Origin: CALBJU01 sp965247125
GTDB lineage: Bacteria; Bacteroidota; Rhodothermia; Rhodothermales; UBA10348
Assembly (NCBI GenBank): GCA_965247125.1
Contig: CBDFGO010000002.1
Span: forward strand, 1,514,865 to 1,578,864
Reading direction: 5' to 3'
Length of the DNA stretch: 64,000 nt
The position numbers and the translations under genes are program-made. A model generated the notes under the pieces. That model did no database searches. It was given only the letters and a program-made list of their open reading frames with translations, and was not told the origin of the DNA. This document shows, piece after piece, positions 54,121-61,759 of this stretch (position 1 is its first letter; each line of letters starts with the position of its first letter).

Positions 54121-54383
54121 GAGTCACTCCGGTTTGTAACGTGAAACGGATAATGATTCCGGTTTCCCATCCCGACCCAGGCGGCGGACATTGTATATGC
54201 AGGCTCACAGTATCACGCGAAATGATCCGGGCCTCGTAAACTCCTCAGCCTTCTGCTTGGGTCAGGCGGGGGGCTGATATAACGGACAGGTTCACTGACA
54301 AACAGGACCTAATGCAGCTACAGCCTTCCCCAGAAACCTCAACATAACGAGAGGCGGGAAACCGACTGTTTTCTAGATACAAT
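54121..54383 (-). ncRNA. Candidate IS110 bridge RNA region, copy 1
   Basis: IS110-group elements encode a guide (bridge) RNA between the left end and the transposase start; this 263-bp non-coding segment is in that place. It contains TATAACGG at 54278-54285, the exact complement of CCGTTATA, the target sequence, which could be a target-binding loop. The RNA ends and fold were not determined. Confidence 0.5.
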
Positions 54384-54930
54384 GTGTACTGTCCCAGGCT
54401 GGATCAAATAATGATCGAAGAGAACAACAGCATACAATCGAAGGCGCGATTCGAGTCGCGCTTGGCGTGACATTGGAAAACAGCGTAGTTGGGATCGGAT
54501 TGGGAGTCATTTTTGCAATGATCTGTGACCCATTGCAAAAGCCCATCATAGAAAATTTAATCTAGATCGATTGATCTCTGGAACGCATAATTAGTGCATT
54601 CTATGCTAACGCACGTGCAAATCTGACTGTAACTCTCGACAGCTAGGCTTTTCCTGCAATTTTTCCCGCGCCATAACCGAGTGCACTCCACGCTACTGGT
54701 CAATACGATTCGCATGAACGCATAGTTCAAGCAGAGTCGACGGCGGATATCAATCATACGTGGCGTAGACGCCACCTTCAGATCCGACGGTTCACAAAAA
54801 CTTATCCTACTGCTGGAAATAAAGGGCCTTGAGACAAATATTATGAAACTTACGTTGTAAGTTATAAAATCTTCGACGTGCGCATCGGAATGCCCCAGAT
54901 GCTCAAGGACCCGATCACTGGAGAATCAAC
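54384..54930. other. Cassette leader without a supported gene
   Basis: This is the 5' part of the three-gene cassette. A frame from GTG 54467 to TAG 54565 reads LENSVVGIGLGVIFAMICD, like a tiny membrane protein, but lacks a good start. The rest shows nothing recognisable until the promoter/operator at 54848. Confidence 0.4.
54848..54864. promoter_or_regulatory. Putative TetR operator
   Basis: A perfect palindrome, AACTTAC-GTT-GTAAGTT, lies 66 bp before the dehydrogenase start and is followed by TATAAA. Length and spacing fit a TetR-family site, and a TetR regulator is the second gene of the operon. Confidence 0.7.
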
Positions 54931-56052
54931 ATGCAACAACTGAAAACAGAACCTAATCGGACCGTGCCCTACCTCAGACCGGCAGAGTCGGAAGAACCGG
55001 CTTCAGAGCCAACAGCTAAGAAAAGCTTCGTTGGGTTCTCAGCCAACCAGAAGCCTAGAATCAAGGCCATCACGTACCGTGAGTATGGCTCCCCAGATGT
55101 CCTTCAATTTGAGACTATCGAGAAGCCAATCGTCGAAGACGACTTGGTCCTCGTCAAGGTCCAAGCCGCTGCAGCCAATCCCTACGACTGGCACTTCATG
55201 CGAGGCCAGCCGTACTTCATGCGTCTCTTCATCGGGCTGCGAAAGCCGAAGGTGAACCGTCTTGGTGTAGATTTCGCCGGGCGCTTGGAGTCCGTCGGCA
55301 AGGACGTAATGCACCTGCAACCAGGAGACGAGGTCTTCGGTGTTGGAATTGGAGCCTTCGGTGAGTACGTCGCAGTTCCTGCAAACCAGGTGGCGCTAAA
55401 ACCGGCGACTCTTAACTTCGAGCAAGCAGCAGCGGTGCCGCTCGCGGCGCTGGCGGCACTCCAAGGCGTCCGCGACGTCGCGCGACTAGAGCCGGGACAG
55501 AAGGTACTTATCATCGGAGCGTCCGGAGGCGTAGGCACGTATGCCATTCAGATCTCCAAGGCGTTCGGCGCCGAGGTCACAGGAGTGTGCAGTGCGAAGA
55601 ACCTAGAGCTGGTACGATCGCTAGGCGCGGACCACGTTATCGACTACACCACGGAGGACTTCATGGACACAAGTCGGAGATACGATGTCATCTTTCAGCT
55701 GGCAGGAGTACGTTCTGCCTCGCAGCTCATACGCGTACTCACGCCAAGAGGTACACTCATCTACTGCAGCGGGGATTCGAAGGGGCGTTGGTTAGGCCCC
55801 ATGGGTCGATTTATCAGGGCGCTCGCTCTCTCCCCATTTGTCAGCCAAACGATAAGCTCAATAACCACGAAGCGAAAACGAGAAGATCTGGAGTACCTCA
55901 CACAACTCATCGGAGCCGGCAAAGTGACGCCGGTTATCGACCGGATACATACGCTCGAGGAAGTCCCAGACGCAATCCGCTATCTGGAACGGGGACATGC
56001 TCGCGGGAAGGTAGTCATCAAGGTTGGAGCGATGCGAGGTGAAGGCATATGA
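54931..56052 (+). CDS. NAD(P)-dependent medium-chain alcohol dehydrogenase/quinone reductase
   Basis: 373 aa. The MDR fold shows ITYREYGSPDVLQFETIEKP, AAAANPYDWHFMRG, GVDFAGRLESVGKDV, the cofactor motif IIGASGGVGTYAIQ and GADHVIDYTTEDF. The catalytic zinc Cys is not present, so it is of the zinc-free quinone oxidoreductase/NADP-dependent type. A 45-residue N-terminal extension is Pro/Glu-rich. Its stop overlaps the regulator's ATG (ATGA). The set dehydrogenase-TetR-DUF4386 is known from other bacteria, where it responds to an unknown compound. Confidence 0.9.
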   Translation: MQQLKTEPNRTVPYLRPAESEEPASEPTAKKSFVGFSANQKPRIKAITYREYGSPDVLQFETIEKPIVEDDLVLVKVQAAAANPYDWHFMRGQPYFMRLFIGLRKPKVNRLGVDFAGRLESVGKDVMHLQPGDEVFGVGIGAFGEYVAVPANQVALKPATLNFEQAAAVPLAALAALQGVRDVARLEPGQKVLIIGASGGVGTYAIQISKAFGAEVTGVCSAKNLELVRSLGADHVIDYTTEDFMDTSRRYDVIFQLAGVRSASQLIRVLTPRGTLIYCSGDSKGRWLGPMGRFIRALALSPFVSQTISSITTKRKREDLEYLTQLIGAGKVTPVIDRIHTLEEVPDAIRYLERGHARGKVVIKVGAMRGEGI

Positions 56053-56720
56053 ACTCTCCTCGTGTTCCATTGACGCGTGATCGAGTGTTGCGCGCAGCTA
56101 TCACGCTCGCTGATCACAATGGCCTCGGATCACTTTCTATGCGCGCGCTTGGTCGGCAACTCGGTGTTGAGGCGATGTCTCTATACAATCACGTCGTCAA
56201 CAAAAACGACCTGCTAGACGGGATTGTCGAAGAAGTTGTCTCGGAGTTTGCGCCGCCGCCCCTGGAGAGTGACTGGCAGGTAGGCCTGCGCCAGACGGCG
56301 AGGTCAGTTCGCGAAGTGCTCTTGCGACACACCTGGGCGGCTGCCCTGGTCGAGTCGCGGTTGACACCTAGCAGGGTACGGTTCCGATATAGCGAGGCCG
56401 TTGTCGCGAGTCTTCGGCGGGCGGGTTTTTCGGTTGAGTTGGCGTTCAGAGCGCAGCTCGCTATCAGCAGTTACGTCTACGGTTTTACCCTCCAAGAAGT
56501 CAACTGGCCCTTCGAATCAAAGGGACTCCGTGACGTGGTTGTGGATCTCCAACCACGTGTTGCCTCTGACGATTACCCTCACCTGACCGAGATGATGAAC
56601 TGGATAGCACATGGCCGCACCCGTGACAACAGAGGGAAGGTGACAGGCACCTTCGATTTGGAATTTGAGTTTGGGCTTGACGCGTTATTCGACGGTCTGG
56701 AAAGGCTCAGATGTAAATAA
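56049..56720 (+). CDS. TetR-family transcriptional regulator with TetR_C domain
   Basis: 223 aa. The N-terminal helix-turn-helix reads LTRDRVLRAAITLADHNGLG, MRALGRQLGVEAMSLYNHV and NKNDLLDGIVEE, as in TetR itself. The ligand domain follows. It is probably the repressor of its own operon, acting at the palindrome at 54848-54864. The TetR_C subclass usually binds small lipophilic compounds. Confidence 0.93.
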   Translation: MNSPRVPLTRDRVLRAAITLADHNGLGSLSMRALGRQLGVEAMSLYNHVVNKNDLLDGIVEEVVSEFAPPPLESDWQVGLRQTARSVREVLLRHTWAAALVESRLTPSRVRFRYSEAVVASLRRAGFSVELAFRAQLAISSYVYGFTLQEVNWPFESKGLRDVVVDLQPRVASDDYPHLTEMMNWIAHGRTRDNRGKVTGTFDLEFEFGLDALFDGLERLRCK

Positions 56721-57431
56721 GTGAAACAGATGCTAGAAACACCTAAAAAGATCGCACGCTGGGCGGGCCTCTTGTACCTGATATTGATCCCGTTGGGATT
56801 CTTCGGGGTAGCATACGTCCCATCTGTAGTTGAGGGAGCCGATGGTATCGCTGCGACCGCAACCAACCTCGCGGCATTCGAAGACCTCCAGCGCTACGGA
56901 TTGGTGGCAGTCCTGATGATGAACGTCATTGCCATCGCGCTGGCACTCGTTCTCTTCGAGTTGTTCAAGTCCGCAGGACGCGTCATGGCTGGATTTATGG
57001 TTTCGTTTTTACTCGTTGGTTCGGGGATATCGATGCTCAATGAGACCCGTCTTTACGGTGCCCTTGTAGTGAGTGTCGAAAATGGTGCTCACGCAGTCGT
57101 TTCCGCCGAGACTCAGAGCCTCCTGGGACTCCTTCTCGAGATGCACCAGTTTGGCACCTATATCGCGGTGATCTTCTGGGGTCTCTGGCTCTTTCCGCTG
57201 GGATTGTTGGCCTATCGGTCCGGCTTCATCCCCAAAGTCCTGGGAGTATTGCTAATCATAGCTGGGTTTGGCTATGTCGCCGATAGCTTCATGTACTTTC
57301 TTGCTCCCGAAAGCCTCGTTCCACTTTCGGACTTCCTGTTTATCGGCGAGGTGACGTTTACGCTCTGGTTGTTGTTTTTGGGTATTCAGACGGAAGACCG
57401 AGACTCATACACTCCAGCTGCGAGCCGATAG
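56721..57431 (+). CDS. DUF4386 membrane protein
   Basis: 236 aa from a GTG right after the regulator's stop; ATG at 56730 is an alternative. It has six hydrophobic segments (RWAGLLYLILIPLGFFGVAY, VLMMNVIAIALALVLFELF, VIFWGLWLFPLGLLAYRSGF, VLGVLLIIAGFGYVADSFMY) and the family's signature order. Role unknown. Third gene of the cassette; the attC-like site begins 95 bp after its stop. Confidence 0.88.
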   Translation: MKQMLETPKKIARWAGLLYLILIPLGFFGVAYVPSVVEGADGIAATATNLAAFEDLQRYGLVAVLMMNVIAIALALVLFELFKSAGRVMAGFMVSFLLVGSGISMLNETRLYGALVVSVENGAHAVVSAETQSLLGLLLEMHQFGTYIAVIFWGLWLFPLGLLAYRSGFIPKVLGVLLIIAGFGYVADSFMYFLAPESLVPLSDFLFIGEVTFTLWLLFLGIQTEDRDSYTPAASR

Positions 57432-57526
57432 CACCAGGTACAACATTTGTATATGTCGAGCGACCGGCCAGCAGGGCACATTTTGTCGCTTCCGGGAGCG
57501 CCCTGGATGGCCGGTAGAAAGAGTAC

Positions 57527-57634
57527 ACATAACAAGCACATGTTGCGGGCTCGCACAACTGGCTGAGGCGGTCTGAATCAATTACTTTCCGGAACGTGAG
57601 CGCATGCTCGCCGCAAATCCGCCAGCCGTTATAC
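57527..57634 (+). repeat. attC-like cassette recombination site 1
   Basis: About 108 bp from ACATAAC to GTTATAC. The body (AAGCACATGTTGCGGGCTCG ... CTCGCCGCAAATCCGCCAGCC) is nearly the same as in the sites at 59654 and 61754. TAAC/GTTA ends and the inner TTGCGG/CCGCAA arms pair. The bases before it (AGTACACATAAC) complement GTTATGTGTACT, the start of the same cassette. Confidence 0.8.
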
Positions 57635-57661
57635 GGAACCCATCTCACTTAAGAACGTGTT

Positions 57662-57686
57662 ATGTATAACGATATACGTTATACAT
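57662..57686. promoter_or_regulatory. Putative operator of the HigBA module
   Basis: A perfect 10-bp inverted repeat, ATGTATAACG and CGTTATACAT with 5-bp spacer ATATA. It overlaps the toxin ATG at 57685, so bound antitoxin would block both transcription and translation initiation. Confidence 0.75.
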
Positions 57687-57978
57687 GATCGTATCTTTCG
57701 CCAATCAGGCAACCGAAGACATCTTCGATGGCAAGCGTTCCAAGCAGGCTAGCAAAATATGCCCAGCTTCGCTACGGAAAATTGCCATCAGAAAGCTTGA
57801 CCAACTCAATCAGGCCGAGCTTCTTACTGATCTTCGATCTCCACCTGGAAATCGGTTGGAGAAGCTGAAAGGTGATCGCGCCGGTCAACATAGCATCCGC
57901 ATAAACGACCAGTACCGAGTCTGCTTCCGTTGGACCAACAAAGGCCCAGCTGAAGTTGAGGTCACCGACTATCACTGA
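57685..57978 (+). CDS. higB: HigB-type toxin (RelE superfamily)
   Basis: 97 aa. The HigB pattern is clear: SFANQATEDIFDGKRSKQAS, LRKIAIRKLDQLNQAELL, LRSPPGNRLEKLKGDR and QYRVCFRW, with the Arg and His of mRNA-cleaving ribosome-dependent toxins. It is followed 2 bp later by its antitoxin (toxin first, as in higBA). It is a typical integron passenger that stabilises the array. Confidence 0.95.
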   Translation: MIVSFANQATEDIFDGKRSKQASKICPASLRKIAIRKLDQLNQAELLTDLRSPPGNRLEKLKGDRAGQHSIRINDQYRVCFRWTNKGPAEVEVTDYH

Positions 57979-57980
57979 TT

Positions 57981-58289
57981 ATGACCAGACTTCCAACAAA
58001 TCGCCCTCCAACTCACCCCGGTGAGATGTTGCTGGAGGAATTTCTTATCCCGCTGGGAATGACGCAGGTTCAGCTTGCTGAACAGATCCATGTGTCGTAT
58101 CCGCGAGTTAACGAAATCGTCAAAGGTAAACGTGGAATCACACCAGACACAGCACTTCGTTTATCTGCACTGTTTGGTACAACTCCTGAGTTTTGGCTGA
58201 ATGGCCAAAGAAACTGGGACCTTTGGCACGCCATGCGAGCACCGACAGCGAAAATCATCAGGAAGATCCAGCCAGTTTCTTCTGTTTGA
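57981..58289 (+). CDS. higA: HigA-type antitoxin (XRE family)
   Basis: 102 aa. HTH: THPGEMLLEEFLIPLGMTQV, LAEQIHVSYPRVNEIVKGKR, TPDTALRLSALFGTTPEFW. It neutralises HigB and represses the promoter, presumably through the inverted repeat at 57662-57686. It ends 12 bp before the cassette's 3' end core (GTATAAC at 58301). Confidence 0.95.
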   Translation: MTRLPTNRPPTHPGEMLLEEFLIPLGMTQVQLAEQIHVSYPRVNEIVKGKRGITPDTALRLSALFGTTPEFWLNGQRNWDLWHAMRAPTAKIIRKIQPVSSV

Positions 58290-58292
58290 TTT

Positions 58293-58540
58293 TGGGTTCC
58301 GTATAACACCTTTAAGAAGGCCGATGTCAATAGGGCGTAGCTCTTTCATGTGCTTTTTTTCTAGCAGTTCGATTCAAAGGCTGTTCTGCGTGGCGCCCGC
58401 TTCGTATCGATTCGAATAACCACATCTAGTGGCAACCAAACACCTTTTCGGTCCCATCATTCCTATTGAATGATTGCTCTCGTGAGCCGTCCCAGATACG
58501 ATCCTGGTTAGAACGCTGAGCTTCCCAATCAAGCGCATGG
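58293..58540. other. 3' end of the HigBA cassette, site body displaced
   Basis: TGGGTTCCGTATAAC at 58293-58307 is the exact reverse complement of GTTATACGGAACCCA at 57628-57642, the cassette's 5' end. The expected attC body does not follow. Instead there is about 230 bp with no gene, then IS110-type 2, then an attC body lacking its own 5' core at 59654. Probably this sequence and the IS split one attC site. Confidence 0.6.
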
Positions 58541-59653
58541 ATCTGTCGGACAGATCCAGTTATGCATCGGGGCTTGCCCTGCGAGGCCACGAGGAGAGCT
58601 TGGAGCGTTCCAATCTCATTCCTTTGAATAGTTGGTTATACGGCTTATCCGTCTGGAGCACGAAGTAAACGGACCTTGCGATTTCTTTGGCCACGAGCGC
58701 ACGGGCAATGGGCGCTCCTTTCTTTCTGGCCATGCGGTGATAATACTTTTTCACGATGGGGTAGTACTGGATGGCCCGCGTGGCCGCGTGCGAGAAAGCA
58801 ATCTTGAGATACTTGTTGCCCTCTTTCGAGGATCGGTGGCGCGTTTTGCCGCCTGAGTTATGCGCTCCCGGAACGAGGCGGCAGTAGGAATAGAAGTTCT
58901 TCACGCTCGCAAAGCGTTCGATGCCATCGACTTCGAGATAGATCGTAAATGCGTTCAGCCTTCCAATACCCGGAATCCAGAGCAGTCGCTGAATGTCTTC
59001 ACTATCAAGAAGAAGGGCATTTAGCGCCCGGTCGATCATCTTGATCTGCTCGTTGATCAATGCCACTCGTTCGGAGTGAAGGCCAGCCTGAAGACGAAAG
59101 AGTTCAGGCAAATCATCAACTGAATCTGTGTTGAACTTCTCGAGCACCCGGTGCACCGAGTTTTGTGCCGATACTCGTTTCTCGACCAGGTGCAGACGAG
59201 TGCGAAGCGTGTCTCGGACATCGCGCATCTCCGATGATATTTTGTGTGCTTCCGGGATCAATCCCACCCTGAGCAGCTGAGCCAGTGTGTGCGCATCGAC
59301 CTTGTCGGTTTTGACCTTCGCGTAGGATATCGCCTTGACAAACTTGGCGTGGGCCAGGCTGAGATCAACTCCTTCTCGTTCGAGCAGATCGTTCATCCAG
59401 TACCAGCCCGTTGTCGTTTCAACGGTTGCGTGGTGCTCTCCTGGAAGGGTTCGGAAGTAGGCCCGAATCGAATCCGGATTGTTTTTGAGTTTTACGGAGC
59501 GTACGATATCTCCGTCTGAATCGAGTGTGGTCAGAAAGCTTGTTCGCTTATGCTGATCGATACCCGTGAAATAGACTGTTTCCATGAGGTGCCTCTGTTT
59601 TTGAGTTAGATCTATGCACTCCTAATGTCGGAGGCAGGGGCCTTCTTGGAAAT
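58541..59653. mobile_element. IS110-family element, second type
   Basis: It carries a different IS110 transposase on the minus strand. ATCAAGCGCATG occurs on both sides (58529-58540 and 59654-59665), so the element is bounded by a 12-bp direct repeat that belongs to the attC-like body. The left end starts with a small palindrome GATCTGTCGGACAGATC. The 5' non-coding side is only about 68 bp. Confidence 0.75.
58560..59585 (-). CDS. IS110-family DEDD transposase (second type)
   Basis: 341 aa. DEDD domain: YFTGIDQHKRTSFLTTLDSD with the first Asp, ATVETTTGWYW, KVKTDKVDAHTLAQLLRVG with two Asp. C-terminal Transposase_20: LLWIPGIGRLNAFTIYLEVD, CRLVPGAHNSGGKTRHRSS with the Ser. It is not closely similar to the other IS110 transposase here. 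Confidence 0.95.
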   Translation of the reverse strand: METVYFTGIDQHKRTSFLTTLDSDGDIVRSVKLKNNPDSIRAYFRTLPGEHHATVETTTGWYWMNDLLEREGVDLSLAHAKFVKAISYAKVKTDKVDAHTLAQLLRVGLIPEAHKISSEMRDVRDTLRTRLHLVEKRVSAQNSVHRVLEKFNTDSVDDLPELFRLQAGLHSERVALINEQIKMIDRALNALLLDSEDIQRLLWIPGIGRLNAFTIYLEVDGIERFASVKNFYSYCRLVPGAHNSGGKTRHRSSKEGNKYLKIAFSHAATRAIQYYPIVKKYYHRMARKKGAPIARALVAKEIARSVYFVLQTDKPYNQLFKGMRLERSKLSSWPRRASPDA

Positions 59654-59755
59654 ATCAAGCGCATGTTGCGGACTCGCACAACTGGCTGAGTCGATCTAAA
59701 ACGATTACTTTCTGGAAGGCGAGTGAATGCTCGCCGCAAATCCGCCAGCCGTTAT
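59654..59755 (+). repeat. attC-like site 2, interrupted at both ends by IS110 elements
   Basis: The body AAGCGCATGTTGCGGACTCG ... CTCGCCGCAAATCCGCCAGCC ends in GTTAT at 59751-59755, where IS110 copy 2 begins. Its 5' core (usually TAAC) is missing or changed to ATATC. GTTAT plus the base run after the IS (ACGGTCTTT at 61039) restores GTTATACGGTCTTT, the start of the next cassette. Confidence 0.78.
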
Positions 59756-59770
59756 ATACTCTCTTGAAAA

Positions 59771-60775
59771 TCAAGCCTTCACAGCGGGTATCTGGTAGAA
59801 TTTCTCTCCTTTAAAAGGAGTTTCGTTCTTGAGCATCCCAAAAATGGAGTGCAGCAGTTTTCTCATGACTGCAACGATGGCCACAAGTGGTTTTTTGCCC
59901 TGGGCGATCAGGTGTTCGTAGAAGGCCATGATGTTGGGCTCCCATTTGATGGCTACGAGTGCGGGCATGTAGAGTGCTCGCCTGAGCTTGACGTTTCCCA
60001 TCTTTGAAATACGCTCACGCTTTGCGACCGAGTCGCCAGAAGTGTATTTGCGAGGATCAAGTCCTGCATGTGCTACCCACTGACGTACGGACATGCCATC
60101 GGGCAGAATCAAGATTTCTGGCAGAATCATGACAGCGCTTTTCTGTGCAATTCCTCGAATGCTGGTGAGTAGCAGAAATGCGGAATTCATCTGGTCGTGC
60201 CCTTCAATTAAACGAATTGCCTGTTCTAGCATGGCGGCGAGTCTGCGTTCCAGATGTCGAATGTTCACCTCGATGTCATTGATTACGATGGCTGATGTGG
60301 TCACAGTTGCACAGGCTTGGTGCAACCGTGCTTGCTCGCGGGTTCTCTCTGTGGTGAGGGCATGCATGCGGCGCGACATGCCTCTGAGCTCTAGAATCTC
60401 GTCTTTCGGAGGTGTCCAGAGCACAAATACCATGCGGCTTGCAAAATCGGCCAGCATATCGGCATCGACGCGGTCTGTCTTTGATCGGCGCATTTGTGCT
60501 CGTGCAAACTGACGCGTGGCAGATGGATTGGCTACCATCAGTTCAACAGCGGAACACGAATCAAGGGTCAGCGCGAGGTCGAGACTGTAATTGCCCGTTG
60601 CCTCGATCACCACACGCACGAACGCTCCAGGCTCCATAATCCACTTGATGAGCTGGCCATGACCTGCTGCGGTATTTAAAAACTGTTTCTGGCGAGCAGA
60701 ACGATTTTCTTGGTGGATACATACATCGATCGTCGCCTTGCTTATATCGCAGCCAACAAAGACATTAGTGCACAT
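59771..60775 (-). CDS. IS110-family DEDD transposase, copy 2
   Basis: 334 aa, identical in sequence to the transposase at 53116-54120, with the same DEDD Asp/Glu residues and Transposase_20 Ser. Perfect identity indicates recent transposition or gene conversion. Its orientation relative to the attC site is the same as in copy 1. Confidence 0.95.
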   Translation of the reverse strand: MCTNVFVGCDISKATIDVCIHQENRSARQKQFLNTAAGHGQLIKWIMEPGAFVRVVIEATGNYSLDLALTLDSCSAVELMVANPSATRQFARAQMRRSKTDRVDADMLADFASRMVFVLWTPPKDEILELRGMSRRMHALTTERTREQARLHQACATVTTSAIVINDIEVNIRHLERRLAAMLEQAIRLIEGHDQMNSAFLLLTSIRGIAQKSAVMILPEILILPDGMSVRQWVAHAGLDPRKYTSGDSVAKRERISKMGNVKLRRALYMPALVAIKWEPNIMAFYEHLIAQGKKPLVAIVAVMRKLLHSIFGMLKNETPFKGEKFYQIPAVKA

Positions 60776-61038
60776 GAGTCACTCCGGTTTGTAACGTGAA
60801 ACGGATAATGATTCCGGTTTCCCATCCCGACCCAGGCGGCGGACATTGTATATGCAGGCTCACAGTATCACGCGAAATGATCCGGGCCTCGTAAACTCCT
60901 CAGCCTTCTGCTTGGGTCAGGCGGGGGGCTGATATAACGGACAGGTTCACTGACAAACAGGACCTAATGCAGCTACAGCCTTCCCCAGAAACCTCAACAT
61001 AACGAGAGGCGGGAAACCGACTGTTTTCTAGATACAAT
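60776..61038 (-). ncRNA. Candidate IS110 bridge RNA region, copy 2
   Basis: Same 263-bp segment as in copy 1, with TATAACGG at 60933-60940 complementary to the target CCGTTATA. Placed between the element's left end and the transposase start, as in IS110-group guide RNAs. Confidence 0.5.
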
Positions 61039-61052
61039 ACGGTCTTTGTAAT

Positions 61053-61085
61053 ATGTCAAAATTGACATTATGTCACAAATGACAT
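61053..61085. promoter_or_regulatory. Twin operator of the second toxin-antitoxin module
   Basis: Two adjacent 16-bp inverted repeats, ATGTCAAAATTGACAT (61053-61068) and ATGTCACAAATGACAT (61070-61085), sit directly upstream of the toxin ATG at 61096. Half site ATGTCA. They fit cooperative autorepression by the XRE antitoxin. Confidence 0.78.
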
Positions 61086-61095
61086 ATATTACCGT

Positions 61096-61425
61096 ATGAG
61101 TCAAGAAAAACCACTCGTTTGGTTGCATGGTGAGGTGAAATCGCCGCCGTTCTCCAAGAATGCAAGATTGGAGGCTGGTTTTCTACTTCGCCGGCTTCAA
61201 ATGGGTGAGAAACTTGAAATGCCGCATTCTAGACCGATGCCCTCGGTTGAGAAAAGGTGTCACGAACTTAGAATCAAGGACGTATATAAGACCTGGCGAA
61301 TCATGTATGCGATCGAATTTGACGCGATCGTGATCTTGGAAGTTTTTCCCAAGAAGACAGGAACTACTCCTAATTTGGTTTTGAACATCTCTCGAGAGCG
61401 TATTCGGTTATATCGATCTTTATAG
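61096..61425 (+). CDS. RelE/HigB-like toxin (phage-derived Gp49-like family)
   Basis: 109 aa. Family pattern: WLHGEVKSPPFSKNARLEAG, LLRRLQMGEKLEMPHSRPMP, CHELRIKDVYKTWRIMYAIE and IVILEVFPKKTGTTP. These are mRNA interferases of the Gp49 type that act with a downstream XRE antitoxin. It is separate from the HigBA module in the earlier cassette. Confidence 0.92.
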   Translation: MSQEKPLVWLHGEVKSPPFSKNARLEAGFLLRRLQMGEKLEMPHSRPMPSVEKRCHELRIKDVYKTWRIMYAIEFDAIVILEVFPKKTGTTPNLVLNISRERIRLYRSL

Positions 61426-61435
61426 AGGTCTAGCC

Positions 61436-61759
61436 ATGAAAGAAGACAAATTAGATAAGCTCAAAGCTGCCGGATGGTCGGTTGGTAACGCTGCTGAGTT
61501 TCTTGGACTCTCTCCTGAAGAAGAGAAGTTTGTCGAGTTAAAGTTGACTTTAGCTGCAGCAATTAAACGACTTCGAAAAGCTAAACGGCTCACCCAAGTT
61601 GAGCTGGCTAAAAGGATTGGTTCAAGTCAGTCCAGAATTGCGAAGATGGAGTCAGCTGACTCATCAGTGAGTACTGACTTGATGATGAAGTCTCTTTTTA
61701 GCTTGGGAGCATCCCCGTCAGACATCGCAAATTATTTCGGGTCGAGAAAGACCGTATAA
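61436..61759 (+). CDS. XRE-family antitoxin
   Basis: 107 aa. HTH: LTLAAAIKRLRKAKRLTQVE, LAKRIGSSQSRIAKMESADS, SVSTDLMMKSLFSLGASPSD. The partner of the toxin 10 bp upstream. Its stop codon (TAA) is part of the 5' core GTATAAC of the attC-like site, so gene and recombination site are fused. Confidence 0.93.
   Translation: MKEDKLDKLKAAGWSVGNAAEFLGLSPEEEKFVELKLTLAAAIKRLRKAKRLTQVELAKRIGSSQSRIAKMESADSSVSTDLMMKSLFSLGASPSDIANYFGSRKTV

Larger units (their letters stand above)
53101..54383. mobile_element. IS110-family element, copy 1
   Basis: Identical, over 53092-54383, to copy 2 at 59747-61038. It holds one transposase on the minus strand, a 15-bp side at the left and a 263-bp non-coding side at the right (the transposase's 5' side). 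The left flank is CCGTT-AT and the right flank AT-GTGTACT, consistent with an AT core repeated on both sides as IS110 recombinases leave. Removing it restores GTTATGTGTACT, the predicted start of the next cassette. Confidence 0.88.
59756..61038. mobile_element. IS110-family element, copy 2
   Basis: Identical to copy 1. Inserted between GTT-AT and ACGG inside the attC 3' core; AT appears on both sides. Precise removal yields an intact cassette junction, which fixes the ends to about 1283 bp. Confidence 0.92.

Noticed and set aside
54557..54775. Minus-strand ORF in the cassette leader
   Set aside because: No start signal and no recognisable domain.
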